Assembly (NCBI GenBank): GCA_903835235.1
Contig: CAILMF010000074.1
Span: 62,001 to 126,000, forward strand
Source of the DNA: an uncultured Rhodospirillales bacterium
GTDB taxonomy: Bacteria > Pseudomonadota > Alphaproteobacteria > Acetobacterales > Acetobacteraceae
Direction of reading: 5' to 3'
DNA: 64,000 nucleotides
This document shows, piece after piece, positions 20,437-29,950 of the stretch; within the stretch, counting starts at the first letter, position 1, and each line of letters opens with the position of its first letter. Both the position numbers and the translations under genes were made by a program. The notes beneath the pieces are model-generated. The model saw only the letters and a list, made by a program, of their open reading frames with translations. It had not been told where the DNA came from and searched no databases.

Positions 20437-20702
20437 CGTTCCTGCGCTCCATGCCAGATGCGGAGGATAACGACGCCAGCCGCCTCGATGCGGTAGACGA
20501 TCACGTAGGGCCATACCGCGGCTATTTCAGGCGTGCCGGGATACCGTCCTGGCCTGCCTCTTTCGGGGAGATATTCAAGCGTGTCGCAAGCCGCCAGGAT
20601 TTGTATCGCAATGCGCGTGGCCGCCGCGGGGTTTTCCTGCCCGATATGCCGCCGCAGCGCGGCGAGGTCGGCGTGGGCGGCGCGCGCTAGTCGGATGGCC
20701 AT
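20433..20702 (-). CDS. RelE/ParE-family toxin
   Basis: Small basic protein of 89 residues with the ParE-type layout: an N-terminal helix pair (ARAAHADLAALRRHIGQENPAAATRI), a central LPERGRPGR turn, and beta strands ending VWPYVIVYRIEAAGVVILRIWHGAQER. ParE relatives poison gyrase and RelE relatives cleave mRNA; the sequence favours ParE, but the target cannot be fixed from here. It overlaps the upstream antitoxin-like gene by 16 bases, the usual type II arrangement. Overlap with the downstream amidase gene is unusual. Confidence 0.85.
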   Translation of the reverse strand: MAIRLARAAHADLAALRRHIGQENPAAATRIAIQILAACDTLEYLPERGRPGRYPGTPEIAAVWPYVIVYRIEAAGVVILRIWHGAQER

Positions 20703-20875
20703 TGCGGCGGCGGCAACTCATTCTCGGTGCCCCAGCTCAAGACCCAGCGGCGCACATCCTCATAGGGGATGGTGAGGCCGGCCGCGGCATCGGCGATGCC
20801 TTCCTCCACAGCGGCCAGGAAGGCCGCGTCATCGGCAACCTCCTGCGGCGGCGGGTTGGGCTGCGGCGTGTCCAT
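20687..20875 (-). CDS. Probable antitoxin partner of the ParE-like toxin
   Basis: A 62-residue acidic protein ending in a segment (EEGIADAAAGLTIPYEDVRRWVLSWGTENELPPP) that resembles the toxin-binding C-terminus of small antitoxins paired with ParE toxins. No clear ribbon-helix-helix domain is visible before it, only a Pro-rich start. I chose the second methionine (MDTPQPN); the alternative ATG 14 codons earlier would add another Pro-rich stretch. It precedes and overlaps the toxin gene, as antitoxins usually do. Function is inferred from position and the tail. Confidence 0.7.
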   Translation of the reverse strand: MDTPQPNPPPQEVADDAAFLAAVEEGIADAAAGLTIPYEDVRRWVLSWGTENELPPPQWPSD

Positions 20876-20920
20876 GGCGGGAATATGGGGCGCAGGCGCA
20901 GGTTGGGGCAAGGTCAAAGC

Positions 20921-21124
20921 CCGCGTTCCCGTTTGATCCGGTCCCCGCCGGCCGGCTTTGCCGGGCGGTCTGGCATCAATGCCTGGGACCGGGGCACAGC
21001 GCTCACAATCCGCGTTCCCGCTTGATCCGGTCCCCGCCGGCCGGCTTTGCCGGGCGGTCTGTCATCAATGCCTGGGACCGGGGCACAGCGCTCACAATCC
21101 GCGTTCCCGCTTGATCCGGTCCCA
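20921..21124 (+). repeat. 89-bp tandem repeat, two full units and a partial third
   Basis: Units begin at 20921, 21010 and 21099, each with CCGCGTTCCC. The first two are complete and differ at few positions. The third matches for 26 bases and is the genuine 3' end of the djlA-like coding sequence. The unit contains the hairpin CCGGC-ttt-GCCGG. It therefore looks like a duplication of the gene end plus its downstream hairpin. Because 89 is not a multiple of three, the copies do not extend a protein. Confidence 0.9.
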
Positions 21125-21895
21125 GGCGGCGTTGATCTCGGCCACCTTGTCGGTGGCGCGCTTGACGAATTCCTGCGGCACGCCGCGGGCGGCCAGGCTG
21201 TCCGGGTGGTTTTCCCGCATCAGCCGGCGCCAGGCCTGGCGCAACTCGTCGTCGCTGGCGGCCCGGCTGACGCCCAGCGTCATGTAGGCATCTGCCTCGG
21301 AGGCGCTGGGAGCGGTGCTGCTGGTACCGGAACTGCCGCTGGCGCGGCCATCCCTCGCGCGTTCCCAGGCCAGCCGGTCCAGCCCCAGGCCGATATGCGC
21401 CTGCTTCAGGAAGCCCAGCTCCGCGTTGTTCACCGGCCCATCGGCGCGGGCGATGGCAAACAGCGCCGCCAGCACGTCCTCCAGCATCGCCTTGTTGTCG
21501 GCGAAGGCCTCGCCCAGGCGCTCGGCGAAGGGCTCGAAGCCCTCGGCGCTGTCGCGGGCGCGGTCGAACAATTGCGCCACCTCGGCCAGGTTCTCGGGCG
21601 GGATGCGGAAGCTGCGCTTGAAGGTGTCGATCTCCACCCGCTTCACCGGGCCGTCCACCTTGGCCAGCTTGGCCGAGAGCACGATGACGGAGATTGCGAA
21701 CAAGGTCTCCCGGTTGCCCAGCATGGCCGCCAGGTCCGCCGGGCCGGGCAGGGCGCGGCCGGCGGCGCCCAGCGGGCCGCGGCCGAGCACGCCTTCATCG
21801 GCGGCATGCCCCATGGCCATGCCGACCATGGCGCCGAACGGTCCCCCCATGGCGAAGCCCGCCACGCCACCGATGATCTTGCCGAACAAACTCAA
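21092..21895 (-). CDS. TerB/DnaJ-domain co-chaperone (DjlA-like)
   Basis: Membrane-associated J-protein resembling DjlA, which stimulates DnaK. The 267-residue product begins with a Gly/Met-rich hydrophobic segment (residues 5-30), then a TerB-like helical domain (about 55-180), a low-complexity Ser/Gly linker, and a C-terminal J domain from about 205. The essential HPD tripeptide is present (RENHPDSLA). J domain at the C-terminus and TerB before it are typical of DjlA. Its 3' end is duplicated in tandem downstream. It appears to be a single-gene unit. Confidence 0.9.
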   Translation of the reverse strand: MSLFGKIIGGVAGFAMGGPFGAMVGMAMGHAADEGVLGRGPLGAAGRALPGPADLAAMLGNRETLFAISVIVLSAKLAKVDGPVKRVEIDTFKRSFRIPPENLAEVAQLFDRARDSAEGFEPFAERLGEAFADNKAMLEDVLAALFAIARADGPVNNAELGFLKQAHIGLGLDRLAWERARDGRASGSSGTSSTAPSASEADAYMTLGVSRAASDDELRQAWRRLMRENHPDSLAARGVPQEFVKRATDKVAEINAAWDRIKRERGL

Positions 21896-22055
21896 AGGCT
21901 GCCCCTGTCAGCGCGCGCCCCAGCCTTAGCACGGACCGAGCGCCGAGGGCATCACGGCGATGCCATGGTCTGGGCGGCCAGGGCCGCGGCGCCGCAAGCC
22001 GTGAAGTCGCCACCCGGCCAAGGACCGGGGGCTCGCGGCGCCCTGCCCGTGGCGG

Positions 22056-23513
22056 CTACCACCAGGTGCCGGTTTCCGCGAAGTGCTGCTGCACCAGCGC
22101 CGCCACCGCATTCCAGTCGATCGTGCCGGGGCCGACCTGGCCGGTGTGGCCGCCGACGTACATCAGCTGCAACTGGCCACCCTCGACCAGCTCCGCGCCA
22201 TTCGGGTAGTGCGCCTGGGTATCCAGCAGGAAGACCTGCTGCCCCGGCTGATGGGTGAACAGGCCGGTCACGTCCACCACGCCGCTGCTTTCCTCGTCCT
22301 GGGTGAAGGGCGACGAGGCCGGGCTGTTGTCGCCGAAACGGGCCGGGTCGTGCCGGGCGATCTCGCGCAGCGTGTCGGTCTGCGGGTCGTACTGCCAGAC
22401 CTTGCTGGCGCCGGGGTAGTTGCCGGGGTCTTCCTGCAATACCAGCTTGCCATCGGCGGCCACCGCGATGTTGTCCAGCATCTGCTGGCCTTCGGTGCCG
22501 TCCAGCAGCGCAGTGTAGCGCCCGCCCCATTCCGGGTGCTTCACGTCGTAGAAGTCCAGCGCCCACAGCCGGCTCGGCCGGTCGATGGCGTCGGTGGTGA
22601 CGAAGTAGTAGCGGTTGGCGTCCAGCGTATCCCAGGCGCTATCCTCGGGGCGCAGCCATTGGGAAACGCCGCTGGCGTCGCTGTACTGTTGCAGTTCGGT
22701 GCCGTTGCGCGGCGAGACATTGCCCAGGTTGGCCAGGTGGAAGCCGCCGCCCAGCGAGGCGCCGGCCTGGGTCTCGATGCTGAAATCGGCGGCGATGCCG
22801 TAGAGCGTGCCGCCGACCAGCCCGGCCTTCTCGATCTCGGTGCCGCTGGCCTGCTTGTCGCCGGCGTAGAGGTAGAGCTGGCCCGGGGTGCTGTCGTCCT
22901 GGCCGATCACGATGGTACGGGCGCCGGCATTGGGCGAGGCGAGGATGTTCTCGATGCCGTAGTTGCCCAGGCCCGGCAATTCCCAGACCTCGCCCTGGTG
23001 GTCGCCGCTGGCGATCCAGGCCAGCGCGCGGCCGTCGGGGCTGGCCTCCTCGCCGTTCAGCAGGATGCGCGCCTGGGTGCCGAGCCCGGTGGTGGCGTCG
23101 AAGAAGGCACTGGTCGCCGGCAGGTCTGCCGAGCAGAGCCGGTTCAGCGCACTGATGCCGACCGACCAGGTGCCGGCGGCGGGATCGTAGAGATGCAGGC
23201 TGGTGCCGAGTTGATGCGCGCTCAGCACCTGCAGCGTGTTCGGGTCGACGGTGAGGATGTCCACATAGGCACCGGTGGCGCCGAGCGCGTTGACCGGGCC
23301 GACCGTGCTGGCGAATTCATGGTTGACCAGGACGCTGACGCTGCCATCGGCATTGGCGAAGGCGCCGATGCCGTCGGGCGTGCCGCCGAACCGCCAGGCC
23401 GAGCCGGGGACGCCATCGCCGGCGGTGATGATGGAGGTGATCGCGATGTCGTCGGCGCGCGGCGCCAGGTAGGCGGATTGGCTGCTGGACGGTCCGGTGG
23501 TGTCGATGGCCAT
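22056..23513 (-). CDS. PhoX-like DUF839 beta-propeller protein
   Basis: The 485-residue product matches the general pattern of the PhoX/DUF839 family, calcium- and iron-dependent phosphatases folded as beta propellers. Visible elements are SVLVNHEFA, LNGEEASPDG, RPEDSAWDTLD and LQEDPGNYPGASKVWQYD. These carry the Glu/Asp-rich metal-site signature. Unlike classical PhoX it has no Tat signal, starting directly with MAIDTTGPSSSQSAY, so it may be exported another way or act inside the cell. A good ribosome site (AAGGAGA) precedes the ATG. Phosphatase activity is an inference. Confidence 0.75.
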   Translation of the reverse strand: MAIDTTGPSSSQSAYLAPRADDIAITSIITAGDGVPGSAWRFGGTPDGIGAFANADGSVSVLVNHEFASTVGPVNALGATGAYVDILTVDPNTLQVLSAHQLGTSLHLYDPAAGTWSVGISALNRLCSADLPATSAFFDATTGLGTQARILLNGEEASPDGRALAWIASGDHQGEVWELPGLGNYGIENILASPNAGARTIVIGQDDSTPGQLYLYAGDKQASGTEIEKAGLVGGTLYGIAADFSIETQAGASLGGGFHLANLGNVSPRNGTELQQYSDASGVSQWLRPEDSAWDTLDANRYYFVTTDAIDRPSRLWALDFYDVKHPEWGGRYTALLDGTEGQQMLDNIAVAADGKLVLQEDPGNYPGASKVWQYDPQTDTLREIARHDPARFGDNSPASSPFTQDEESSGVVDVTGLFTHQPGQQVFLLDTQAHYPNGAELVEGGQLQLMYVGGHTGQVGPGTIDWNAVAALVQQHFAETGTWW

Positions 23514-23674
23514 GGCGGTCTCTCTCCTTGCGCCGTTAGGGCGTCAGGGACGTCATGGCAGAAGGAGATATACAATATACAAGACTTTATCGTGACAGCA
23601 TTCTGCCGCAACGAAGCGGCGGCGGCGATGGCGGACTTCTGGTGCCGGGAGCCACGCGTGCTAAACCCCCCGAT

Positions 23675-24679
23675 ATGACCGTTCAACTCCGCACCGTGAC
23701 CGCCGGCGACGCCGATACCCGGCTGGACCGCTGGTTCCGCCGCCATTTCCCGCAACTCACCCAGGGCGCGCTGCAGAAGATGCTGCGGACCGGCCAGGTG
23801 CGGGTGGATGGCAAGCGCGCCGAGGCCAATACCCGCCTGGCCGAGGGCCAGGAAGTCCGCATCCCCCCGCTGCCCGAAGGCCCGGCGCCGGAAACCCGCA
23901 AGACCGTGCGGGTGGATGAGCGCGAGCAGCGCGCGCTGGAAGAAATGGTGATCTACCGCGACAACGAGGTGATCGCGATCGACAAGCCCTCCGGCCTGGC
24001 GGTGCAGGGCGGCCCCGGCATCATCAAGAACCTGGACGCCATGCTGGACGCGCTGCGCTTCGGCTCCGAGGACCGGCCGCGCCTGGTGCACCGGTTGGAC
24101 AAGGACACCTCCGGCGTGCTGCTGCTGGCCCGCACCCCGCATGCGGCGGCCAAGCTGGCCGAGAGTTTTCGTGGACGGACCATGCAGAAGACCTATTGGG
24201 CCGTGGTGGTGGGTGAGCCGACGCCGCCCGAGGGACGCATCGACCTGGCGCTGGCAAAGCAAGGCGGCCCGCGCGGGGAACGCGTGGTGGCGGTGGAGGA
24301 GGCGCGCAACGCCATCGGCATGCACGACCCCCGGCTGGGCGCCCGGGCCATTACCGATTTCACCACGCTGGATGCGGCCAAGCGCCGGGCGGCCTGGGTG
24401 GAACTGCGCCCCGTGACCGGGCGGACGCATCAGCTGCGCGTGCATTGCGCGGAGGCGCTGGGCTGCCCGATCCAGGGCGATGGCAAGTATGGCGGCAGTG
24501 CCGCGCATATGGAGGGGCTGGACGGCAAGCTGCACCTGCATGCCCGCAGCCTGGTGCTGCCGCATCCCGTCAGCGGCACGCTGGAGATCGCCGCACCGCT
24601 GCCGCCGCACATGAAGGCGACCTTCAAGTTCTTCGGCTTCGAGGAACCGCGCACGCCGAAGCCGCGCAAGCTGGCCTAG
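23675..24679 (+). CDS. RluC/RluD-family 23S rRNA pseudouridine synthase
   Basis: Converts specific uridines in 23S rRNA to pseudouridine. The 334-residue product has an N-terminal S4 RNA-binding domain (LDRWFRRHFPQLTQGALQKMLRTG, about 15-38) and the catalytic motif HRLDKDTSGVLLL, whose aspartate is the nucleophile. Near the end is the RluC-type segment GRTHQLRVHCAEALGCPIQGD. The start MTVQLRTVTAGDAD gives the normal length; the open frame continues 40 codons upstream into non-conserved sequence. It is probably RluC by its similarity pattern, but the target uridines cannot be assigned from sequence alone. Confidence 0.92.
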   Translation: MTVQLRTVTAGDADTRLDRWFRRHFPQLTQGALQKMLRTGQVRVDGKRAEANTRLAEGQEVRIPPLPEGPAPETRKTVRVDEREQRALEEMVIYRDNEVIAIDKPSGLAVQGGPGIIKNLDAMLDALRFGSEDRPRLVHRLDKDTSGVLLLARTPHAAAKLAESFRGRTMQKTYWAVVVGEPTPPEGRIDLALAKQGGPRGERVVAVEEARNAIGMHDPRLGARAITDFTTLDAAKRRAAWVELRPVTGRTHQLRVHCAEALGCPIQGDGKYGGSAAHMEGLDGKLHLHARSLVLPHPVSGTLEIAAPLPPHMKATFKFFGFEEPRTPKPRKLA

Positions 24680-24680
24680 C

Positions 24681-24735
24681 AGGCTGATCCGCTTAGGCGC
24701 GAAGCGGCTGGAGCGGTGAATCAGCCTCTCAAACT
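24681..24735 (+). repeat. Dispersed palindromic repeat, copy A
   Basis: Begins two bases after the pseudouridine synthase stop. Outer arms AGGCTGAT (24681-24688) and ATCAGCCT (24720-24727) form a perfect 8-bp inverted repeat. It shares the ending GTGAATCAGCCTCTC with the copy near 56636 and most of it with the one near 34585. The middle differs from the other two copies. Confidence 0.75.
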
Positions 24736-24786
24736 ATCGGCAGGTTGCGGCTAGGCTGCGCCCCAACATCTGGGGAGACGCCTGCC

Positions 24787-25905
24787 ATGACCGATCTGCC
24801 GCCGCTGGAGGCCAGCGTCCTGCCCGCGGGCATCACTGCCCGCTTCCTGCCGGATATCAATGGCCTGCGCGTGCATATCCTGGAAGCCGGCAATCCCGGC
24901 GACCCGCTGCTGCTGCTGCTGCACGGCTTTCCGGAACTGGCCTATTCCTGGCGGCATGTGATGCCGGCACTGGCCGCGGCGGGCTACCACGTGGTGGCGC
25001 CGGACCAGCGCGGCTATGGCCGCACCACCGGCTGGGTGGGCGATTTCGATGGCGACCTGGCGCTGTACACCCTGCCCAACCTGGTGCGGGACGCGATGGG
25101 CGTGGTGCGCGCCACCGGCCACGACCATGCCGCCGCCGTGGTGGGGCATGACTACGGCGCCAGCGTCGCCGCCTGGTGCGCGCTGCTGCGGGGCGACGTG
25201 TTCCGCCGCATGGCGATCATGAGCGCGCCCTTCGGCGGGCCGCCCGCCATCCGCGACGGCATGGCGCCACCGCCTGACGTGCATGCCGCGCTGGCGGCGC
25301 TGCCGCGTCCGCGCAAGCACTACCAGTGGTACTACTCCGAACGCCGGGCCGGGCCGGACATGGAGAACCCACCGCAGGGCATGCACGACTTCCTGCGCGC
25401 CTACTACCACCACAAATCAGCGGATTGGGCCGAGAACAAGCCGTTTCCGCTGAAGGGGTGGGTGGCCGAGGAGCTCGCAAAAATGCCCACCTACTACGTG
25501 ATGGACCTGGGCGAGACGATGCCGGAGACGGTGGCGCACCACATGCCCTCGCCGGCCGAGGTGGCGGCGAACCGCTGGCTGACCGAAGCAGAAATGGCGG
25601 TCTATGCCGCCGAATACAGCCGCACCGGCTTCGAGGGCGCGCTGACCTGTTATCGGTGCCGCACCACCGGGCGCTACACCGGCCTGCTGGAAGTCTCCGC
25701 CGGCCGGCGGATCGAGGTGCCCAGCACCTTCATTGCGGGCGCACAGGACTGGGGCATCCAGCAGAATCCCGGCGCGCTGGAACGCATGGCCACCGAGGCT
25801 TGCAGCGATTGGCGCGGGACGCATCTGGTTGAAGGCGCCGGTCATTGGGTGCAGCAGGAACAGGCCGCGGCCGTGGTACGGCACCTGCTGGCCTTCCTGG
25901 CCTGA
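24787..25905 (+). CDS. Alpha/beta hydrolase, epoxide-hydrolase-like
   Basis: The 372-residue product has the epoxide hydrolase pattern. The oxyanion motif HGFPE follows the first strands ([16 protein letters not shown]), the nucleophile elbow is VVGHDYGAS with aspartate in the nucleophile place, and the late catalytic histidine is in GAGHWVQQE. An acid nucleophile excludes an ordinary esterase and suits epoxide or haloalkane hydrolysis. The start was chosen at the ATG behind a GGGGAGA-type ribosome site. It precedes a RidA gene by 61 bases on the same strand. The substrate is unknown. Confidence 0.88.
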   Translation: MTDLPPLEASVLPAGITARFLPDINGLRVHILEAGNPGDPLLLLLHGFPELAYSWRHVMPALAAAGYHVVAPDQRGYGRTTGWVGDFDGDLALYTLPNLVRDAMGVVRATGHDHAAAVVGHDYGASVAAWCALLRGDVFRRMAIMSAPFGGPPAIRDGMAPPPDVHAALAALPRPRKHYQWYYSERRAGPDMENPPQGMHDFLRAYYHHKSADWAENKPFPLKGWVAEELAKMPTYYVMDLGETMPETVAHHMPSPAEVAANRWLTEAEMAVYAAEYSRTGFEGALTCYRCRTTGRYTGLLEVSAGRRIEVPSTFIAGAQDWGIQQNPGALERMATEACSDWRGTHLVEGAGHWVQQEQAAAVVRHLLAFLA

Positions 25906-25966
25906 GGGGCTTGTCGGCAGCAGGGCGAAGGCGCCACGCTGCCGGCCTTCCCTGAGGAGCAAGCCA

Positions 25967-26353
25967 ATGCCGATCCAGCCGATCATCCCGCCGGGCTCAC
26001 CGCCGCCGCTGGCGCCCTATAGCCCCGGCACCAAGGCGGGTGGCTTCATCTACGTCTCCGGCACGCTGGCGATTGGGCCGCAGGGCGAGACGCTGCACCC
26101 CGGCGATGCCGCGGCACAGACGCGCGACGTGCTGGAAGCCATCAAGTCCGTGCTGGCGGCCGGTGGTGGGTCGCTGAAGAGCGTGGTGTTCAACCAGATC
26201 TTCCTGAAGGACATGGCCGATTACGCGGCGATGAACAGCGTCTACAAGGAATACTTCCCGGAGGCGCCGCCTGCTCGCTACTGCATCCAATCGCCCTTGG
26301 TGCGGCCGGACTTCCTGGTGGAGATCGCGACCACCGCCTATGTCGGCGACTGA
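25967..26353 (+). CDS. RidA/YjgF-family reactive imine deaminase
   Basis: Small trimeric protein family that hydrolyses reactive enamines and imines to ketones and ammonia. The 128-residue product has the characteristic [18 protein letters not shown], the segment [26 protein letters not shown], and the end [10 protein letters not shown], where the conserved arginine that binds the carboxylate sits (R in PPARYC). A GAGGAG ribosome site precedes the ATG. Its last 16 bases overlap the convergent molybdenum hydroxylase gene. An imine-detoxifying role would fit the oxidative amine or opine chemistry suggested for the neighbouring island. Confidence 0.92.
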   Translation: MPIQPIIPPGSPPPLAPYSPGTKAGGFIYVSGTLAIGPQGETLHPGDAAAQTRDVLEAIKSVLAAGGGSLKSVVFNQIFLKDMADYAAMNSVYKEYFPEAPPARYCIQSPLVRPDFLVEIATTAYVGD

Positions 26354-29043
26354 GCCAGCAACCCCGCCTTCAACCGGTGCGGCAGCAAGGGCAGCCGCAC
26401 CGCGCGCAGGCCGGTGGCGTGGCGCACCGCGCCGACAATGGCCGCCGCCGTAGGCACCAGCGCCGGCTCGCCGACGCCCTTGGCGCCGTATGGGCCGAGC
26501 GGCTCGGGGTCCTCGACCAGGATGCACTCGATCGGCGGCACGTCCAGCGTGGTCGGCACCAGGTAGTCGTGCAGGTTGTCGGTGATGCCCGGCAGGTATT
26601 CCTCGGTCAGCGCGAAACCGAGGCCCTGGGCAATGCCGCCGCGGATCTGGCCTTCCACCATCGCCGGGTTTACCGCCCGGCCGACATCATGCGCCGCGAC
26701 CATGTTCAGCACGCGCGCCATGCCGAGCTCGGTATCCACTTCAACCAAGGCGATCTGCGCGCCGAAGGCGTAGGTGGCGTAGGGGCTGCCCTGGCCCTGG
26801 GCGTCCAGCTTGCCGGCGGGCGGGTCGAAGCTGCCGGTGGCCAGCAGCACGTCACCATTCGGCAGGGGTGGCAGCGTGGCCAGCGAGACCAGGCGCTCTT
26901 GCCCGGCTTCGGTCAGCCGTACCTGCGTGCCTTCGAAGTGAACGGCGGCATCAGGCCCCGTATTCGCCAAGCGGCAAAGCTGGCGCCGTAGTTCCTGCGC
27001 GGCCTCCAAGGTGGCGCGGCCACTGATAAAAGTCTGGCGGGAGGCGGAGGTCTTGCCGGCATCCAGCGTGCGGTCGGTGTCGCCCATCACCACGGTGAGG
27101 GCGCCGAGCGGGACGCCGAGCGCCTCGGCGGCGATCTGCGCCATCGCGGTGCTGCCGCCCTGGCCGATCTCGACCACGCCGGAATAGAGGGTGAGGCTGC
27201 CGTCCGCGGCAAGGCCGAGGCGGATGCTGGACGGGTTGGCCTGCGACGTGGCGCCGATGCCGTACCACATGCAGCCGATGCCGACGCCGCGCCGCAGCGC
27301 GCCCGGCGTGGCGTTATGCGCTGCGCAGGCGGCCTGCCATTCCTGCCAGCGGGGGTGCAGCGCATCCAGGCAGGCGCCGAGGCCGGCGGAGTGTTCCAGA
27401 AGCTGGCCGGTGCAGGTGGTGTCGCCGGCGGCCAGCGCGTTGCGGCGGCGGATCGCCCAGCGGTCCAGGCCCAGCTGCCCGGCCAGGTCGTCCATCAGGG
27501 TCTCATGCGCGAAGGCCACCTGCGGAATGCCGAAACCCCGAAAACCGCCGGCCGGCGTGACATTGGTGAACCAGGCGCGGGCGGTGTTCGACTGGTGCGG
27601 CACGCGGTAAGGCCCGGCGGCATGGATGGGGATGCGGATCGCGACCGTGGGGCCGGCGCTGGTATAGGCGCCGGTGTCCAGTTCGGTGCTGACCTCCGCC
27701 GCCAGCAGCCGGCCTTCGGCATCAGCACCCAGGCGCGCGGTGACGCTGGCCGGGTGGCGCTTGGTGGAGGCGGCCATGCTCTCCTCGCGCCCGAACACGC
27801 AGGCGACCGGGCGGCCCAGCTGCCAGGCGGCCAGTGCGATGACGGGATGCACCGACATGTCGAACTTGCCGCCGAAGCCGCCGCCGACCGCGGTGGGCAG
27901 CACACGCACGCTTTCCGCCGGCAGGTCCAGCATATGCGCAACCAGGCGCTGCACATGGTACGGCCCCTGGGTGGAGACATGCACCTCCAGCCGGTCGCCC
28001 ACGCGCTCGGCCCAGCCAGCCTCGGGTTCCATGTAGGCGTGCTCGACGAAGGGCGTGTCGAAGCTGCCGCCCGCGATGGCGTGGCATTCGCCGAAGGCGG
28101 CCGGAGCGTCACCGCTGCGGACTGCGCTGCGGATCAGCAGGTTGTCGGCGCGATGCTGCTGTACCAGCCGGTCGCCGGCCATGGCGGCCTGCACGCCGAA
28201 GATCGGCGCTTCCGGCGTGTAGCTGATGGGCAGCGCGGCTTCCGGGATGCGGTCGATGACATGGCGCGGGCCGACCAGCGCCAGCACTGGCTCGCCGAAG
28301 TGCCGCACATGGCCGGTGGCCAGCGCCGGCTGGTCGTAGCTGCTGGGCGTATAGCCGTGGCTGTTGTGGGGAAAGTCATGCCCGGTGTAGATCGCGACCA
28401 GCCCCGGGTTGGCCGCCAGCACCGGTGCCAGGTCGCCGATGCTGAACGCGGCACGATGATGCGGCGAGCGGATCAGCCGCACCCAGAGCGCGTCGGATGG
28501 CACGCCATCGGCGCCATAGCTTTCCTGGCCGCTGACCTTGCGCTGGCTGTCCAGCCGTGGCGCGCGTGTGCCGAAGCCATCCGCCACGGCCGCGGGCGCA
28601 GCGCCGACATCCAGGATGGCATCGATGATGGCCTGGTAGCCGGTGCAGCGGCACAGCACGCCGGAAAGTGCCTCGCGCGCCTCATCCACGCTGGGGTGCG
28701 GGTTGGTTTCAAGCAGCGCTGTCGCGGTCAGCAACATGCCCGCGGTGCAGAAGCCGCATTGTGCCGCGTCGTGCCGGCGGAAGGCCTGTTGCAGCGGCGA
28801 GAGCGCCGCGCCATCGGCCAGGGATTCAACCGTGCGGATCTCGCAGCCGTCCAGCCGCCCCACCGGCAGCAGGCAGGCGCAGAGCGGCGCGCCGTCCACC
28901 AGCACGGTGCAGGCGCCGCAATCGCCCTCGCCACAGCCCTGGCGCGTGCCGCGCAGGCCGAGCTCGTCACGCAGATAGTCGGTCAGGCGCCGCGCCGAAG
29001 GCTCGACGACGCAGGCCGTGCCGTTGACGGTGAAGCTGGTCAT
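26338..29043 (-). CDS. Xanthine dehydrogenase-family hydroxylase, fused iron-sulfur and molybdenum subunits
   Basis: Molybdenum hydroxylase that would insert water-derived oxygen into an N-heterocycle or aldehyde. Residues 1-150 form the [2Fe-2S] subunit with clusters C37, C42, C45, C57 and C96, C99, C131, C133. Residues 165-901 form the molybdopterin subunit, with the segment [10 protein letters not shown] and the catalytic glutamate motif GVGEPAL near the end. The two parts are usually separate genes, so this is a fusion. Its ATG overlaps the stop of the FAD-subunit gene, giving a two-gene enzyme. A GntR-type operator precedes the pair. The substrate is unknown; GFRGFG is closer to xanthine dehydrogenase than to CO dehydrogenase. 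Confidence 0.92.
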   Translation of the reverse strand: MTSFTVNGTACVVEPSARRLTDYLRDELGLRGTRQGCGEGDCGACTVLVDGAPLCACLLPVGRLDGCEIRTVESLADGAALSPLQQAFRRHDAAQCGFCTAGMLLTATALLETNPHPSVDEAREALSGVLCRCTGYQAIIDAILDVGAAPAAVADGFGTRAPRLDSQRKVSGQESYGADGVPSDALWVRLIRSPHHRAAFSIGDLAPVLAANPGLVAIYTGHDFPHNSHGYTPSSYDQPALATGHVRHFGEPVLALVGPRHVIDRIPEAALPISYTPEAPIFGVQAAMAGDRLVQQHRADNLLIRSAVRSGDAPAAFGECHAIAGGSFDTPFVEHAYMEPEAGWAERVGDRLEVHVSTQGPYHVQRLVAHMLDLPAESVRVLPTAVGGGFGGKFDMSVHPVIALAAWQLGRPVACVFGREESMAASTKRHPASVTARLGADAEGRLLAAEVSTELDTGAYTSAGPTVAIRIPIHAAGPYRVPHQSNTARAWFTNVTPAGGFRGFGIPQVAFAHETLMDDLAGQLGLDRWAIRRRNALAAGDTTCTGQLLEHSAGLGACLDALHPRWQEWQAACAAHNATPGALRRGVGIGCMWYGIGATSQANPSSIRLGLAADGSLTLYSGVVEIGQGGSTAMAQIAAEALGVPLGALTVVMGDTDRTLDAGKTSASRQTFISGRATLEAAQELRRQLCRLANTGPDAAVHFEGTQVRLTEAGQERLVSLATLPPLPNGDVLLATGSFDPPAGKLDAQGQGSPYATYAFGAQIALVEVDTELGMARVLNMVAAHDVGRAVNPAMVEGQIRGGIAQGLGFALTEEYLPGITDNLHDYLVPTTLDVPPIECILVEDPEPLGPYGAKGVGEPALVPTAAAIVGAVRHATGLRAVRLPLLPHRLKAGLLAQSPT

Positions 29044-29855
29044 GCCGCGGCCTGCCTGGTCAGCGCGCCGAGCAGCCGGCGCAGCAACGTCACCGCCACG
29101 TCCTGCCGATAGCCGGCGGGGGCGCGAAAATCATCCAGCAGCGGCAGGTGCGCCAGCGCTTCCGCATTGACCAGGTCAGCGAGCGAAGCGTTGGCGGGCT
29201 GGCCAAGCAGCGCGGCTTCGAGCAAGGGCAGGCGCTGCGCCGCTTCCAGGCAACCGCCCAGCGCCAATCCTGCACCCCGTACGCGGCCCTGCGCGATATC
29301 CAGCCGCACCGCGGCAGTGACCTCGGCCACGTTCACGGCCTGGCGAGAGCCATGCTTGGCGAAGCCTGTGAGGGGCGCGGCCGGCACCAGGATGGCGGTA
29401 AGCAACTCGTCCGGCGCCAACCCAGCGCCGCCGAGGAAATCCACCAGCGGCAACTGCCGCCGCCCGCCGGCGCTGGCGACCTCCAGCACCGCATCCAGCG
29501 CCAGCAGTGTCGGGGCGCCATCGGCCGAAGCGAAGCGCGCTGCCAGGTTGCCGCCGATGGTGGCCTGGTGCCGCACCTGGGGCGAGGCCACGGTCAGCGC
29601 CGCCTGGCGCAGCGCCGCGACCGGCGCGGCCAGCAGCGCAGTCCAGCTGGTGGTGGCGCCGATGCGCCAGCCGTCGCCTTCCCGCGCGATGCCTTGCAGG
29701 GCAGTGATGCCGGTGATGTCCAGCAGGTCCGAGTCCCAATCCGCCGGTGTCGCCCCCCTCACCAGCCGGGTGCCACCCGCGAGGATGCGCGGGCGCTCCT
29801 GGTGCAGGATGTCCAGCGCTTCCCCAAGAGTGGCTGGCCGCCAGTACCGCCCCAT
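29040..29855 (-). CDS. FAD-binding subunit of molybdenum hydroxylase (CoxM-like)
   Basis: Middle subunit that passes electrons from the iron-sulfur clusters to the acceptor. The 271-residue product has the FAD-binding motifs ILAGGTRLVRG (about 20-30) and QATIGGNLAARFASAD, then a CO-dehydrogenase-type C-terminal domain. It is the first gene of the two-gene molybdenum enzyme operon, and the following gene starts inside its stop codon. The perfect palindrome at 29951-29964 lies about 96 bases before its ATG, in a likely promoter. Confidence 0.93.
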   Translation of the reverse strand: MGRYWRPATLGEALDILHQERPRILAGGTRLVRGATPADWDSDLLDITGITALQGIAREGDGWRIGATTSWTALLAAPVAALRQAALTVASPQVRHQATIGGNLAARFASADGAPTLLALDAVLEVASAGGRRQLPLVDFLGGAGLAPDELLTAILVPAAPLTGFAKHGSRQAVNVAEVTAAVRLDIAQGRVRGAGLALGGCLEAAQRLPLLEAALLGQPANASLADLVNAEALAHLPLLDDFRAPAGYRQDVAVTLLRRLLGALTRQAAA

Positions 29856-29950
29856 GCGCTAGCGGAGTTCGGCAGGCTGGTTGGCAGGGACGGGATGCAC
29901 GACGGGACTCCCCGGGCTATGGTGCCGCTTCCGGCTCTACACGGGAAAAG

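Noticed and set aside
20921-21124. CRISPR array
   Set aside because: Units are 89 bases long and contiguous with no variable spacers; it is a simple tandem duplication.
23561-23590. AAGGAGATATACA resembling the ribosome site of T7 expression vectors
   Set aside because: The match is short and flanking DNA is native. It more likely belongs to the AT-rich promoter gap between the PhoX-like and pseudouridine synthase genes. Vector contamination is not supported.
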